Of a stretch of DNA of 64,000 nucleotides, positions 45,874 to 57,482 are shown one piece after another. The DNA is from Sequoia sempervirens. Taxonomy: Eukaryota; Streptophyta; Pinopsida; Cupressales; Cupressaceae. Below the pieces are notes generated by a model. The model was not told the origin of the DNA. It ran no database searches and saw nothing but the letters and a program-made list of their open reading frames with translations. Location: the NCBI GenBank assembly GCA_007258455.2, contig VDFB02373365.1:217801765-217865764 (forward strand), read 5' to 3'. Numbering within the stretch: position 1 is the stretch's first letter; every line of letters starts with the position of its first letter. A program made the translations under genes and the position numbers.

Positions 45874-46800
45874 CTAATTTTTTTTAGGAGAATCATCATC
45901 TTGTGTTAACTTACATCCGGTCACCATAGGTGTACCAACCGGCTTCAAATCTTCCATACCAAACTTCTTCAGCAGTTCTTTTGTATACTTGGACTGAGAT
46001 ATAAAGATCCCTCTATCTATATGAGTAATTTTAAATCCAAAAAATAATTTCATTTCTCCAAACATAGACATCTCAAACTCATTATGCATCTCATCAGCAA
46101 ACTTCATGCACAAACTATCATCTCCTCCGAAAATGATATCATCAACAAATACTTCAACAATCAAATCTTTATCATGATCAATCTTGAAATACAAATTATT
46201 ATCAGCGGTACCTTTATTAAATACAAGCTTCAACAAATACTTGTCCAATCTGGCATACCATGCTCTTAGGGATTTCTTGAGTCCATACAATGCTTTCTTC
46301 AACCAAAAAACCATATCTCCCTAATCAGTCAATTGAAATCCATCAAGTTTCTCAATATACACTTCTTCTTCTAGGTTGCCATTTAGAAATGTTGACTTGA
46401 CATCCATCTGATAAACCTTGAATTTTTCTTAAGCATCATAAGCAATAAATAGTCTCACAGCTTCAATCCTAGCAACAAGAGCAAAATTTTCTTCAAATTC
46501 AATTCCTTCCATCTGAGAATATCCTTTACACACCAGTCTTGCTTTGTTTCTAACAACTTCACCTTGTTGATTCAGTTTGTTCTGAAAGACCCATTTAGTT
46601 TGAATTACATTTTTGTCCTTAGGTCTAGGAACAAGAATACATGTATCATTCTTCTCAATTTGTAGTAGTTCTTCTTTCATTGCTTCCACCCAATGTTCAT
46701 CTTTGCATGCTTCATTAACACTATTAGGCTTAGTCTTTAAGATCAAATAGTATTATTTTGCAATTCTTCTCCTAGTTTGAACACCTTTTTTTCTTATCAC
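45874..46800 (-). pseudogene. C1 reverse transcriptase
   Basis: Copia RT motifs are [57 protein letters not shown] (the family's K-A-R-L-V-A-K-G-Y-x-Q-x-x-G). After stops come [39 protein letters not shown] and DLIVEVFVDDIIFGGDD (the VDD catalytic pair), then KKFGMEDLKPVGTP. The catalytic aspartates are present. Stops near 46,430 and 46,320 interrupt it. Confidence 0.88.
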
Positions 46801-47062
46801 CAATAATTTGATCTTCTGAATGATTTAGTCCTACATACCTTGGATTCTTAGGGTGTTCTTGAACATCAGGCTCTTGTTATCTTACTTTTACACTTTCACT
46901 AGTTCTTTCCTCTTGATTTTCTCGATTCGTCGAAATGATCTTAACTTGATTTGAAGTTTGAACTTTCTTTCCTTTATCTAAACTGTCATTTTGATTGTGT
47001 GAATCATATCCACAGGTTTTGGATGGTCTAACTGTGTATTCATCAACTTTGACATTAGCATT
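46801..47062 (-). pseudogene. C1 integrase-RT linker
   Basis: The minus strand resumes copia pol after the TIR insertion with ANVKVDEYTVRPSKTCGYD and DKGKKVQTSNQVK, a polar linker typical of the region between integrase and RT. It has no catalytic motif. The reading frame joins the upstream ...RKVIES across the TIR element once that is removed. Confidence 0.7.
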
Positions 47063-48055
47063 GGGTGATCCCACAATAGTGGTTTACAATTTTTGGCCAA
47101 ACTAGACACTGAAATAATTTTTTTTAACTAAATCTTCAGTTTCGGGCACCTATAGCGGCTAAACCGTGAGGAATTTGAAGATGATGCAAACTATAGTTTC
47201 GTGAAATTTTGTCTATAGATTCTAAATATATTTTTTTCAAAATTTTTGGAATCAAATTGTACTTCTTTTTCCATCTCCCTCAAAAACTAGTTTTTTTCAA
47301 AAAACAACATTTTTTAAAAAGTGACTCTCACCGTATAACACAACCTTTTTTCCATGAAGGATACAATTCTAATTCTTTCAAATTTAGATTTGTAACTTTG
47401 ATATCTAGTGCTTCCACTTGGTTAGATAGTTTTTTATTGAATATTTTTTCTTTAATCAAGTTTTGAATTCAAACCAATTATAATTCAAACATAGTGTGAC
47501 CATATAACACGTAACTTTTTTTGTGTGTATTGAAATTCAATTTTTTTTTCTTTGTTGGATCAAGGACTTCAATATCTAGTGCACTAATATTTTATTTTTA
47601 TTTTTTTAATAATATGCTATTTTTCCACATGTGCAGAACAGAGAGCTTGATTTTTAGTGAAAAACCTACATTCACGAGAAACAAAAAATAAATATAATAA
47701 TAAAATTAAATTTATTTAAAATTATAATTTTTGGGAAGCTTATAATAAGGACTACATACTTGAAAAAAAATTAATTTTAAATGAATTCATTTGATCTGCC
47801 AAAAGGTAAATCAAAAGTGGTTTTTTATCAGCATTTTGATAGGTGTAAAGGAGACTTTGTTATAGGTATGGTTTAAAACTAGCGGGGTTCTATCCAAGGG
47901 GGTTTGATTTAAGGTAGTTTTATCAAACCCTTTTCAATTGGTATTCTTTAAATGGAACCTTTTAAGGCTTAAATCATTATATTTTCTAAAAATGTGTGAT
48001 TTCAGCAAAAATCAGTTCCTCCCAGAAATTGAAAACCAGTTTTGTGGGATCACCC
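47063..48055. mobile_element. non-autonomous TIR DNA transposon inside C1
   Basis: 993 bp bounded by GGGTGATCCCACAA at the left and its reverse complement at the right. The similarity continues inward for about 32 bp with four mismatches (TGGTTT, CAATTT, TGG shared). Flanks are CATT and CACT. Removing the insert plus one copy restores an uninterrupted copia reading frame (VIES/ANVKVDEY), which proves insertion. No ORF of useful length or transposase motif is present. Superfamily is not assigned, since the 3-4 bp duplication and this TIR are not diagnostic to me. Confidence 0.85.
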
Positions 48056-49030
48056 CACTCTCAATTACTTTCCTCAATCTCTTATTTTAGCACTGATAGG
48101 CTTTAATTTTAGAAGAATAACCAAGAAATATTCCTTTATCACTTCTAGCATCAAAATTTCCTATATCTTCATCTCTTTTGATATAGCATTTACTTCCAAA
48201 GATTTTGAAGTATCTAACAATAGGCTTATGACCATACCATAGCTCATAAGGAGTCTTACCAGTATCACCTTTGATTTGTAACTGGTTGAGAGTGTAAACG
48301 GAAATACTCACAGCTTCTCTCCAATAGATATGTGGAACATTTCCTTCCAACATCATAGTCCTAGAAGCTTCTTAAATTGTGTTGTTCTTCATTTCCACAA
48401 CTCGATTTTGTTGAGGGGTCCATGGGGAAAATAATTTTCTCTTTATCCCATGCTCTTCACAAAAAGAATTAAACTCACTAGAAGTGAATTCACCACCTCT
48501 ATCTGATCTTAGACATTTAATCTTTAGACCTGTCTCTGTCTCAACCATAGCCTTAAAAATCTTGAATTTCTCTAGAGCTTCAAATTTTTCCCTTAAGAAA
48601 GTAACCCACATCATTTTAGAATAATCATCAATAAGTAACATGAAATACATGTATCCTTGTAAAATTTTGACTCTATAAGGACCACACAAGTCAATATGCA
48701 CAAGCTCCAACACTTCATTTGAACAATGTTGTTTTCCTTGAAATAAAACTTTAGTTTGCTTCCCTAAATAACACTCCTTACATATAGCATTAGTAGGTTT
48801 TATCAACTTAGGAAGATCTCTCACTGCCTAAGTAGAACTTATCTTGATAATATTATCAAAGTTTACATGACAAATTCTCCTATGCCACAACTAGCTTTCA
48901 TCAACTTGAGCAATTAGACAACTTTTAATAGCCGCATTCAGGTGAAAGATATTACCTTTTTTTTTGTACCAGATGTAATCACATTTCTTGAACTCCCCAA
49001 TATTCTACACTTTCCATCCTTGAATTGAAG
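48056..49030 (-). pseudogene. C1 integrase, contig C copy
   Basis: The zinc-finger part (WHRRICH-like, then CKECYLGKQTKV) and core D-D-E (LELVHIDLCGPY, KCLRSDRGGEFTSS, PQQNRVVEMKN) are readable. They are followed by YWREAVSISVYTLNQLQIKG, YGHKPIVRYFKIFGSKCYI and KGIFLGYSSKIKAYQC, the end of the integrase region. The inhibiting stops (between the zinc finger and core, and after VVEMKNNTI) are the same as in the contig B copy. The TIR element sits just downstream. Confidence 0.88.
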
Positions 49031-49051
49031 ATTGTATCCCTTGCCAACCAT

Positions 49052-49430
49052 CTATCTAACACTTAAGAGATTATGCTTCAAACCTTCCACATATAGAACA
49101 TCATCATTATTATGCTTACCATCAAGAGAAATGGATCCTCTGCAATGGATTACACCAGCTTTGTCATCACCAATTATTACAACACCACCATCATACTTTC
49201 CCAAGGTCATAAATTTACTTTTATCACTTGTCATGTGATGAGAGTATCCACTATCAATCACCCATTCATCTTTTTCTTCAACCCTGGCAGCTAGAGCTTT
49301 CGCCACATTTGTGCAACTAGTAGATTCATTAGGTACTGGGTCATTTTCCTTGATATCAATAAATACCCATTCATCCTCACTTAAATTCACTTTATCAGAA
49401 TCGTCATTTGTCACACCTTCATCAACAGAA
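49052..49430 (-). pseudogene. C1 protease, contig C copy
   Basis: An acidic linker is followed by WVIDSGYSHHMTSDKSKF with D-S-G intact, through GSISLDGKHNNDDVLYVEGL. The frame is open for 120 codons here. It differs from the contig B copy at a handful of residues. A stop separates it from integrase. Confidence 0.86.
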
Positions 49431-49499
49431 AAATAACACTTTCTTTGGAATCTAGGCTTGTTAAGTCTTGGCTTAGGAACTCTTTCAGGACACCTTGAG

Positions 49500-49600
49500 G
49501 AAAAATGACCTATATTATTCTAAGAAAAACATTTAATAAGAATTTTCCCTTTATACTTACCTTCTCCTATAGCTTCTCTCTTGACAATAAGTGCTTCAAG
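49500..49600 (-). pseudogene. C1 gag zinc knuckle, damaged
   Basis: On the minus strand the knuckle reads KCFS, stop, NNIGHFSSRCP. This is the C-x2-C-x4-H-x4-C pattern with the second Cys replaced by a TAG codon. A knuckle would bind element RNA. This one cannot. The contig B copy is also broken here. Confidence 0.65.
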
Positions 49601-50345
49601 CTCGTCCAGTTTTCTCTCTTATTCTTCAATCTCTCTCATTTCCTTATCATACCTAGAAATTTTTCTTGAAGAACTTTCTCCCAGATCATATCTCTGCTTA
49701 TCTTTTCTAGAGATAGTAGCTTTGAATGCAAATTTTGTCTTAGGAAGAGAATCACCAAACTCACTTAACTCAAAAGTAGTAATCTTACCAATCAACATGT
49801 CTTTGGTTACATTTGTCATAGTTTGAATCTCCTCAATAGCAATAGCTTTGGCTTTGTATGTAGCAGGCAAGGATATGAGCACTTTAGTAACAATATTTGA
49901 TTCTTCCAATGTTCCACCAACGCATCTAATACTACACACAAGTTCATTCACTCTCTGCATAAAAGAAGTGATGTTCACATCTTCACCCATTCTCAGCATT
50001 TCATATTTCCCTTTCATACTTTTTAGCTTAGCAATCTTCATGGGTATCACCTTCATACAAAGTTTCCAACTTTTTCCAGATCTCATAAGTAGTCTTCAAC
50101 TCCATTACATTTGTCATCTCATAATCAATCAGAGCACTCAACAATGCTTCCTTAGCCCTGATATTGTACTCGGCTTCCTTAATCTCACCTGCGGTAGAAG
50201 GACCATTATGTGGGATGATATACCTATTCTTTGTAATTGTCCAGTAAGGTTCACCAATGCATCTCATATGAAACTCCATTCGATTCTTCCACAAATAATA
50301 ATTAGTTCCATCAAATCTCGGACTATCCTTCTTATATGTCACCAT
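49601..50345 (-). pseudogene. C1 gag, contig C copy
   Basis: It begins at ATG 50,345, 42 bases after the primer site: MVTYKKDSPRFDGTNYYLWK (copia gag N-terminal motif with F-D-G-x-N-Y-x-x-W), then EALLSALIDYEMTNVMELKT and AYEIW-type KTTYEIWKKLETLYEGDTHE. After a frameshift near 50,030-50,085 it continues with AKLKSMKGKYEMLRMGEDVN, VNELVCSIRCVGGTLEESN and VLISLPATYKAKAIAIEEIQ (UBN2-type gag). It is better preserved than the contig B copy. Confidence 0.85.
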
Positions 50346-50386
50346 CCTGGATTACCTCAAGCTATTAAACTTCTTTCGAGGAACCT

Positions 50387-50398
50387 GCTCTGATACCA
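50387..50398 (-). other. C1 primer-binding site
   Basis: The minus strand reads TGGTATCAGAGC two bases after the 5' LTR end. This is the exact complement of the plant initiator Met tRNA 3' end used by most plant copia elements. It fixes element orientation and the 5' LTR border. Confidence 0.95.
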
Positions 50399-50400
50399 AT

Positions 50401-51573
50401 TGTTGGCAACATAAGAGTAGACAAATGAGAGGGGGGTGAATCAGTTGTCACATAAATTATACTTATTAAACTTATTCTCAGATTTGTTAAAGAAACATGA
50501 AAGCATAAACCATCACCACATCATAAACACACATAACACCAAGATTTTTTTTATGTGGAAACCCTATTAGAGGAAAAACCATGGTGGAGGTTAATCCACA
50601 AGATTATACTCTATTAAAAGTATAAAAGAATTGTAAATGGGAATGCACATACATTCAAGCACACTGCCTAAAGCTCACTGCTCAAATACAAAAGGCTTAC
50701 TACCCAAAGGAAGACTCACTGTCTTACAGAAACATTCAGATTACATCCGGAAGATTTTGAATTGATAAAATAGCATATGCTAATGCCTTATTACAATTCC
50801 GGTTAAGCACATAAACATTTGTTCATTCCTCTTCACACTTTACTTTTGCCTTCAAAAGGTTAGAACATTATTCGCACACTTTGCACACCACTACCTTCAA
50901 ATGATATAAGCAATCACTCATAGATATTTCCAACTAGAGATTAGAACTACATGTTGGCCCAAGAAAAAATAAAATAAGTACAAATTGTCGGCCCAAATCA
51001 ATAAACAATTATTAATGCACACCAAAAAATGTCGGCCAAAACATAGTAAGGACCCAAAATAACATCCTTAAACACAAAACACCTTAAACAATTATGCCTC
51101 GAAGATCCACAACACGCTACAATCACCCTGTCGGCCATGATCATGAAAAACATGAACACAAAGAAGAAAATCACCAATCACGAGCACAACGATCAATCCG
51201 GCTCAACAACATAGATAGAGCACATTATAGAAACATCCACAAGCATCATGAATCACTACAGAAGCATCTGCAACAGAACAACTGTCAGAACATAGATACT
51301 CATAACTCAATTAAATCTTCATGCAAACCTCTAAAACTTCATGTGGATAAACTAGATGTACTTGACAACAAACCCTTTAATCCACAACCTCTTATCATCA
51401 ATATACTGAGCTAGCCAATAGCATGGTGGCTATACTAAACTTCACTGCATCACTGACAACCTACAACTTATTTTATTACAATTTTCTTAATATCCTTGAC
51501 ATATACAGCCTTAAAGACATTAATTCCAATAGTGTTGACATCAATGACAACTACATATCAGCAATATCCAACA
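50401..51573 (-). repeat. 5' LTR of C1, contig C copy
   Basis: 1,173 bp, TGTTGG...CCAACA in minus reading. It aligns over its full length with 25,985-27,154 (inverted arm, high identity) and with the 3' LTR 43,650-44,892 (lower identity). Higher identity between arms than between the two LTRs of one element shows that the arms separated long after insertion. Confidence 0.92.
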
Positions 51574-51930
51574 GTGACATTAATCCTAATTAAAGGTGTG
51601 CACATCCTAATCATGGATTAATTAAACTAATCCATATTAAAGGGGGATTATGGAGGATGGGACAAGGAGAGAGAAAAAGAGGAATTTAAAATTGACTTAA
51701 ATTCAAAAATCCAAATGACTAAATTAAATAAATTGATGTATTTATTTAATTTAGAGAAGGGGTAAAAGGTAAAGTATTTAATTATTAAATTAAATACCTT
51801 ATGAACCTTAGGAAAAGGGGGAATATTAATTAAATAAATCGTTTAATTAATATCGATGGGGGAGTTGAAATAGATGAATAAAGGGGATGAATTTAACCAT
51901 ACAAGATTGGTCAAATTCATATATCTACAC
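51574..51930. repeat. hairpin chain, contig C copy
   Basis: The inverted counterpart of 25,621-25,984. It keeps the 13-bp AT-rich stem near 51,825-51,855 (with a changed loop), part of the TGGTCAAATTCA stem near 51,892-51,925, and the ATATATC/GATATAT stem. It also has ATGGATTA/TAATCCAT near 51,623-51,645, which is not a clean hairpin in contig B. Confidence 0.65.
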
Positions 51931-52368
51931 TAGGATATATCACCCAAGGATGTCCTTAAACAACACTTCAAATCCGAACAAGCATAGGATCAACACAGAA
52001 GAAATGTGGAGCACATACCGGAGCACATTTGGAATACACACAATTTTTTCTTCACTATTTATTAATTTTCTCAAAAGCACTTGTAACTCATCATATTAGC
52101 ACACCTGCAACACCATAAAGATAGTTATGTGTACTCAAAACATCTCTACAATTTCTCAACTATACATGCACCACCTGTAATCACTTGTTTCCTTTCTCTG
52201 CAATAATCTATACTATGTTGACATTAATGATAACATTAATGAAAACACCACCATACTCATACATACTTGCAATAGGAGATGCATCAACAAGAGAGTCATC
52301 AAACTTGATTCAGCACATTTCTTAATCCAGGTGGGTTGCTTGTCCTTTGCAAGTTCAAACTCCAACTT

Positions 52369-52611
52369 CTACTTAGGATGCTTCTTTGTGTAGCTTTTGG
52401 TCTTCTTCATGGTGTCAAATATGTTAGAATCCTTCTTCTCATGTTCTCTTTGATATTTTATATTTACACTGGTAAAAGAGACTTTAGAGTCACCACCCAA
52501 AATGTTGGGAAATAGAAATTTATTGTACTTTGACTTGGCACTTGTAATCTCAAAAAATATTTTGAACATAACCTGACACAAGGTGAAAGGATGGACCAAA
52601 ACTTGACGCAT
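52369..52611 (-). pseudogene. possible captured kinesin-like fragment, contig C copy
   Basis: Same core as 24,955-25,305 (SKYNKFLFPNILGGDSKVSF) with two residue changes in the basic flank, and a stop after KKHPK where the other copy has a Gln codon (CAG in contig B, TAG here). Kinesin identity rests on one short motif only. Confidence 0.28.
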
Positions 52612-54107
52612 AAGACTGGACGTGACTTATGTGATAAAAATTTGAACCAATTATTCTTCAAATAGAGAAGAATAATATAAAACTTGACTCTGACTGTACC
52701 AGAATTGAACTAGAGACTTTGGACTTATCATGTCCCCAACAAAGTTGGAAACCAAGCTGATCTTTAGAATTACCTATGGATTTTTCCATTTCTAATATTT
52801 AGTAATCTAAAGGGATTGGCCAACGAACGAGTGAAAGTTGTAAAGCTTCCCTCCTGCACTTCGGGCTCTAGGAAACCCGGGAGGGTAATCCCACAATGTA
52901 TATTCAAGAACTTATGCAACTAATATTTAAATACATTGTAAACAACAAATAATTCTCATATGACCACTCAACAATGTAGTGTACCAAAAGAGTTGGCAGT
53001 TCTTTTAATAATACCCTACACTTGGAGCATGAGAACAATGAAATTCATCATAGAATAACTACAATGGTTACTCATTTGAAAAGTTTGTAAATAAAGAGTA
53101 ATTTGTTGATGAGCTAACCTAGTAACTATGTTATGAATATTTTACTCACACTAGTGCCTTATCCTAAACACGGATTCAATCTTAACCTATGCAACCTAAT
53201 AACAATTTTACATATAGCATCATATAAGCTTGCAAAATACTGCATTATAGCACCTCCACATTATACTCTAGACCATTACTTCTTATGAATATCCTCGCAC
53301 TTAATTCATATGAATCAACAATTTCATTCAAGTGTTTACACTAATTCCTTGAATTAATAAGCAAGAACAAAACCATACATCTACTGGAACTCAATAGATA
53401 TGAACAAAAAAATCCTTGATTATATTATTCATGACTCATAGAACAAGTACAAAGGAGAGAAAATAGCCATGAGATTGGCACCATTTTGGATTGTATTTTT
53501 TATCTTTGTTATCAAAATTACATATGTAATAACAAATTCAAAACTTAAGACAAAACTCAAAACATGCTTAGTATTCTTCTTACAATTCTCTATGTCAATT
53601 GTAATACAATGAACTCCATACTTCTGGTCTTGAATTCCTTCTTATAGAAATGAAGGGGCAAAACAAGCTTCAGGCCAGAGAACACACATGTCACTATTTT
53701 AATAGACCGTTGTAACATATATTCCCTTTGCAGTCACATGTGAGTTCTTAGATGGTGGGAAACATATATGAGACAAAATTAATCCTCATTCGTTGTTGGA
53801 GATCCAATCCCACCTTCAAAAAGCATCATTTGTTCATTACAACATCTCCCAAATATGTTCCTCATGATCAAAAAGTGTTTTCCATGCACATACCTAGTCA
53901 GCAAAATTTAAAAAGCATGAAAAGTAATAAAAGATACAAAACTGATTCATCCACATAAGCATTTATACCACCAATTTTCATATTGAGAGAACAATATATT
54001 TTACAATACTTTAACAAAGCATAATTTGCACTATTTTCAAATTCAAGCTATGCATTGTTTCTCTCCTATCTGTTATTCACCATGTCCATTACCACCCCTA
54101 TACAAGC

Positions 54108-54293
54108 TTATTCAGTAAACCTTTCCAACCAGGTGTTGTACTCATCTTCAATGGGCCACTTTGTATCTAATAAAATTTGCACTTTTGCACTATATTGAGT
54201 GTACCTAGCATCAATTAATGCTTTGGATTCCCTAAAAAATACATCCATTCCCATTTCAACTCTAGCCATGTTGTCAATATGGAGATTCAACAT
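54108..54293 (-). CDS. short conserved frame, unrecognised, contig C copy
   Basis: 61 codons, one residue different (Ser for Ala in FFREsKALID) from 23,273-23,458. No family is recognised. It may be a remnant of the element or gene that makes up the spacer. Confidence 0.22.
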   Translation of the reverse strand: MLNLHIDNMARVEMGMDVFFRESKALIDARYTQYSAKVQILLDTKWPIEDEYNTWLERFTE

Positions 54294-54462
54294 GGAATTT
54301 GAGATTATCAGAATTTTGTAGGTAGTTGTGAACCAAAAACCGCCTCTACCTATCCTGAAAAGTTTGAATCTTCAAATCAAAACACCTACTAGCATTTCAA
54401 AAGAAAAAATAAAAGTTTCCTTCAAATAAATTCTACCTCCCAACCTACCCAACAATTCGATA

Positions 54463-55676
54463 CCCATGTAGCTACTATAAAGAAGAGTAATATTTATATC
54501 TTTGGAGATCTAGAAATACAATTTACTCCCTTACCCGACACACTTCAAAATATCATGACTCAGCTAATAAACAAAAACATGCTTACCTTACCTCTCGTTC
54601 GACCTCTCGACCCTAGCAAGTGATTACCTCTAAGCTTTAGACATAATGTCTATTGTGCTTATCAACAACAAAAAGGACATGATACAGAATAGTGCAACCT
54701 TCTTAAACATCTTGTGCAAGACCTCATTGATTCTAATCATATTGAAATTGGAGGTGTAAATGACAAAGGCAATAAATCTACAGCTCCTAACCAAAACTTG
54801 CAAATCTTTACCAATCTCATGTCTGACCACAATATTTCATTTGTTAAGGATAGTGAAACTAAGCCCAATTTGATGAGTGTCGACACAGATGATGATAACA
54901 TGAACAATAATGAACAAAATCCTATGGATGATGATGAAAAATTCCCTATGGATAATAATGACCAAAGTCCTATTAGTACAATGATAGGATTGATTGAAAT
55001 TGAGCCTCATAAACAAAAAACCATAATGCCCATTGGCATTACTTTCTCTTTAAAAGAAACAATAAAAAATGCACCTAATGGTCCTCTTTGCATAGCTGAC
55101 AGAATCAATGATAGGCCCACTCCTGGGATTTTAATTGATCTCGTTTGTGGAAAGAAAGTGATCACAAAGGAACTCTTATATGTGCATGAACTTACTAAAA
55201 ATAGATATGATAAACTAAAAGCATGGATTAAAATGTATGATGGTTTTGCTTGTGCTACGATGGGCTCGATCACACTCCCTTTACAAGTAGGACCGAAGAA
55301 ATTAAATGTATCATTCTCTATCATCTCTAATTTAGATCAAGTTCGTGTGAAGTTAGGCTCCAAATGGCTTCACTCCATGAATGTGGTCCCATCTATTGTC
55401 CATAAGTGTTTAAAGTTTCTAGTCAGAAATGAAATATTCACTGTGAACCATAGTGGCTTTAGACCTTCATCTTCCCATGGAAATTTTTCCTTAGATTGGT
55501 TTTGGCTCAAGCCCATGGAACCTATAAGACCCCACAAATACTTCCTTATCCTATCCTACCAAAAGCTCAAAGAAAAATGCATAGCCAAGTTATCCCTCAA
55601 AAATTTTCCTCCACCTATGATCGAACCTCTACCCCTTGAAGAAAACAATATTGAGCTCAAATCCCTCCCAACTAAC
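54463..55676 (+). pseudogene. G2 gypsy remnant: gag C-terminus and protease, contig C copy
   Basis: It starts with a gag tail, FTPLPDTLQNIMTQLINKNM and LPLVRPLDPSK, then TGA, then SFRHNVYCAYQQQKGHDTEQC, a knuckle-like Cys/His segment with NLLKHLVQDLI. The acidic linker and protease-like domain follow (GSITLPLQVGPKKLNVSF, LGSKWLHSMNVVPSIVHKCL). The frame is open for 322 codons from 54,714. The gag tail is clearer here than in contig B. G1 inserted at 55,676/55,677 and removed the rest from view. Confidence 0.78.
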
Positions 55677-57482
55677 TGTTGATTGTTGTTTTTGCACAAC
55701 AACAACAACACAGACAAGATGCAATATCCTATCTCTCTTAAAAGGTAAATCTCTATTACAAGCCTCAAGAGATAACCCCAAGGTATTCATGTCAGGTCTT
55801 GACAATGCATAAACAACTCAGTGATAAATGTGAAATTGTTGGTAATCACAATGGGACCTTACTACAAGCAAGCTATTGAATCGATTTTGCTAGATTTAAT
55901 GAACTAATGACACTTCAATCCTAGATTTAATCCAATGATCAAAGAAATGGAAAAAGAGTGAGAGTTTCAAAGATATTTCTAAATCTAAATTACTCCTAAG
56001 ATTAACAATGAGAGCAACCAATACCCAAAACGGACCAATCCTTCAAAACTGATTTTTACTTGACCCAGATAAATCTGCTACCTTACAGAAAACAATGCAA
56101 TCTTCTAAGGTTCTTAAGATTTTCAAACCATAAACATGCATTCAAATAACCCTATTGTAGTTGAAATGAACAACATTCATGATTGAACTAAGCACAAGGA
56201 ATATCAAGTCCAGGCTAACTTTGCAAAGCAACTAACAGTCAGTTGGTTGCGAAAAGTATGGACTAAAGGATTGCTGCAACATCTGAGTATCAAACTACCA
56301 ACATTATTAAATCAAATTTAAGCTAAATACTAATATCCTCAAAGCAATTTTCAAGATAGAATACAAGAACCATGCAAGACAAGAGAATACTAGTATGGCA
56401 CCAAATCACAATGACATTACTTATATTTGAATTATCCACTGTAGCAACAATTTTGGTTTTCTGTTACAATATTTCCTTGAGAGAAACTATTCGCTAACTT
56501 ACTCTACCTATAACTGGCTATCTTCTAGCTATTTTCCCTCTAGCTTCTGACTAAAAACTATCTAACCCTTTACAAAGAGGCCAAATGCCCAATATATAGA
56601 AACTCTAGAAAAATCCGCCAGCCAAGCAAGGGTTTCACAGCAATAACTCGACGCAACCACCCGACCAAGAAAGTCGACGAAATGGGTCAAATAGGCAATA
56701 AATGCACGTCCCATCGAGGTCGGGCCTAGATCCGTGATGCAGTCGGTCAGCGCGTGGGAAAATAATGGGGAAGCACAAAACGCATCGCCGCCCATCATCA
56801 GCTCCCTTCCCCGTCATCCTTGCACCGATCTGACTCTTCGTGTAACCCCAAGAACACCGCATACAAGTCGGCTATAGGTGGTATGGAAGAACCCTAAGTT
56901 GCCCCTCTATGGACGCAATCTTCTCCCTTGAGTGTTTGAATGACCTATCCTGGTCTGCTTTGTGTTTCACATGCTTATCAATAACTACGAGGTAGGTGGC
57001 TGCATCATCTAGTTGGTGCTCAGAGACAGACCCATCATCAAGTGGTGCATAGACATCACGCCACCACTCTTTCAACTGCTCAAAATTCAAATACCTGGGC
57101 ACAATTTTCCTTCGCCCCGTCATAATTTCAAAAAAGAGCAATGGAGCCATCATAGATGCCAGCTAGGGTGTCATCCATGTGTCTTCTTTATTTATAAATC
57201 TTCTTCAACATCACCTGCCTAATCCACCCTGACTTTATTCTCAGGGATCCTACTCTTAATGTCCAGCTTAATCTTCTCCGCATCAGACAATGAGGAACCA
57301 GCTGCTGCCTTGCTTGATTTGGCCTGCATTCAACATGAAAACACAGTAAGAATCCCAGGAAAGCAAGGTCAATCCATAAAAAACACTATTAGAATGCATC
57401 TAAGATAAACATGGTGTTGTTAAAATCCCTATAAAATGTCTACAACAAATTTTGGGTTTCAAGGCCACCCACGGAATCTGGG
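55677..57482 (-). repeat. 3' LTR of G1, contig C copy, proven part
   Basis: In minus reading it ends ATCAACA at 55,677 and matches 20,081-21,886. It includes the remaining 3' coding part of the LTR ORF (56,872-57,153) and the same internal deletion junction near 57,210-57,225. Just upstream of the junction an AATGCAG/GCCAAAT acceptor-like site is intact (57,330). Confidence 0.85.

Larger units (their letters stand above)
43650..51573 (-). mobile_element. Ty1/copia element C1, complete, contig C copy
   Basis: On the minus strand: 5' LTR 51,573-50,401, primer site, gag, protease, integrase, RT, RNase H, a short polypurine-like tract, 3' LTR 44,892-43,650. The LTRs start TGTTGGATAT and end GCCAACA. 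The flanking five bases are GTCAC on the 5' side and ATCAC on the 3' side (minus strand), a target duplication with one mismatch. The LTRs differ at roughly a tenth of positions by eye, so the insertion is old. Pol carries several stops and a 993-bp DNA transposon. Not autonomous. Confidence 0.93.
51931..54462. other. spacer, contig C copy
   Basis: Inverted counterpart of 23,101-25,620. It includes the kinesin-like segment (52,369-52,611, minus) and the 61-codon frame (54,108-54,293, minus). No retroelement domain is recognised. The rest is AT-rich and unexplained. Confidence 0.5.
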
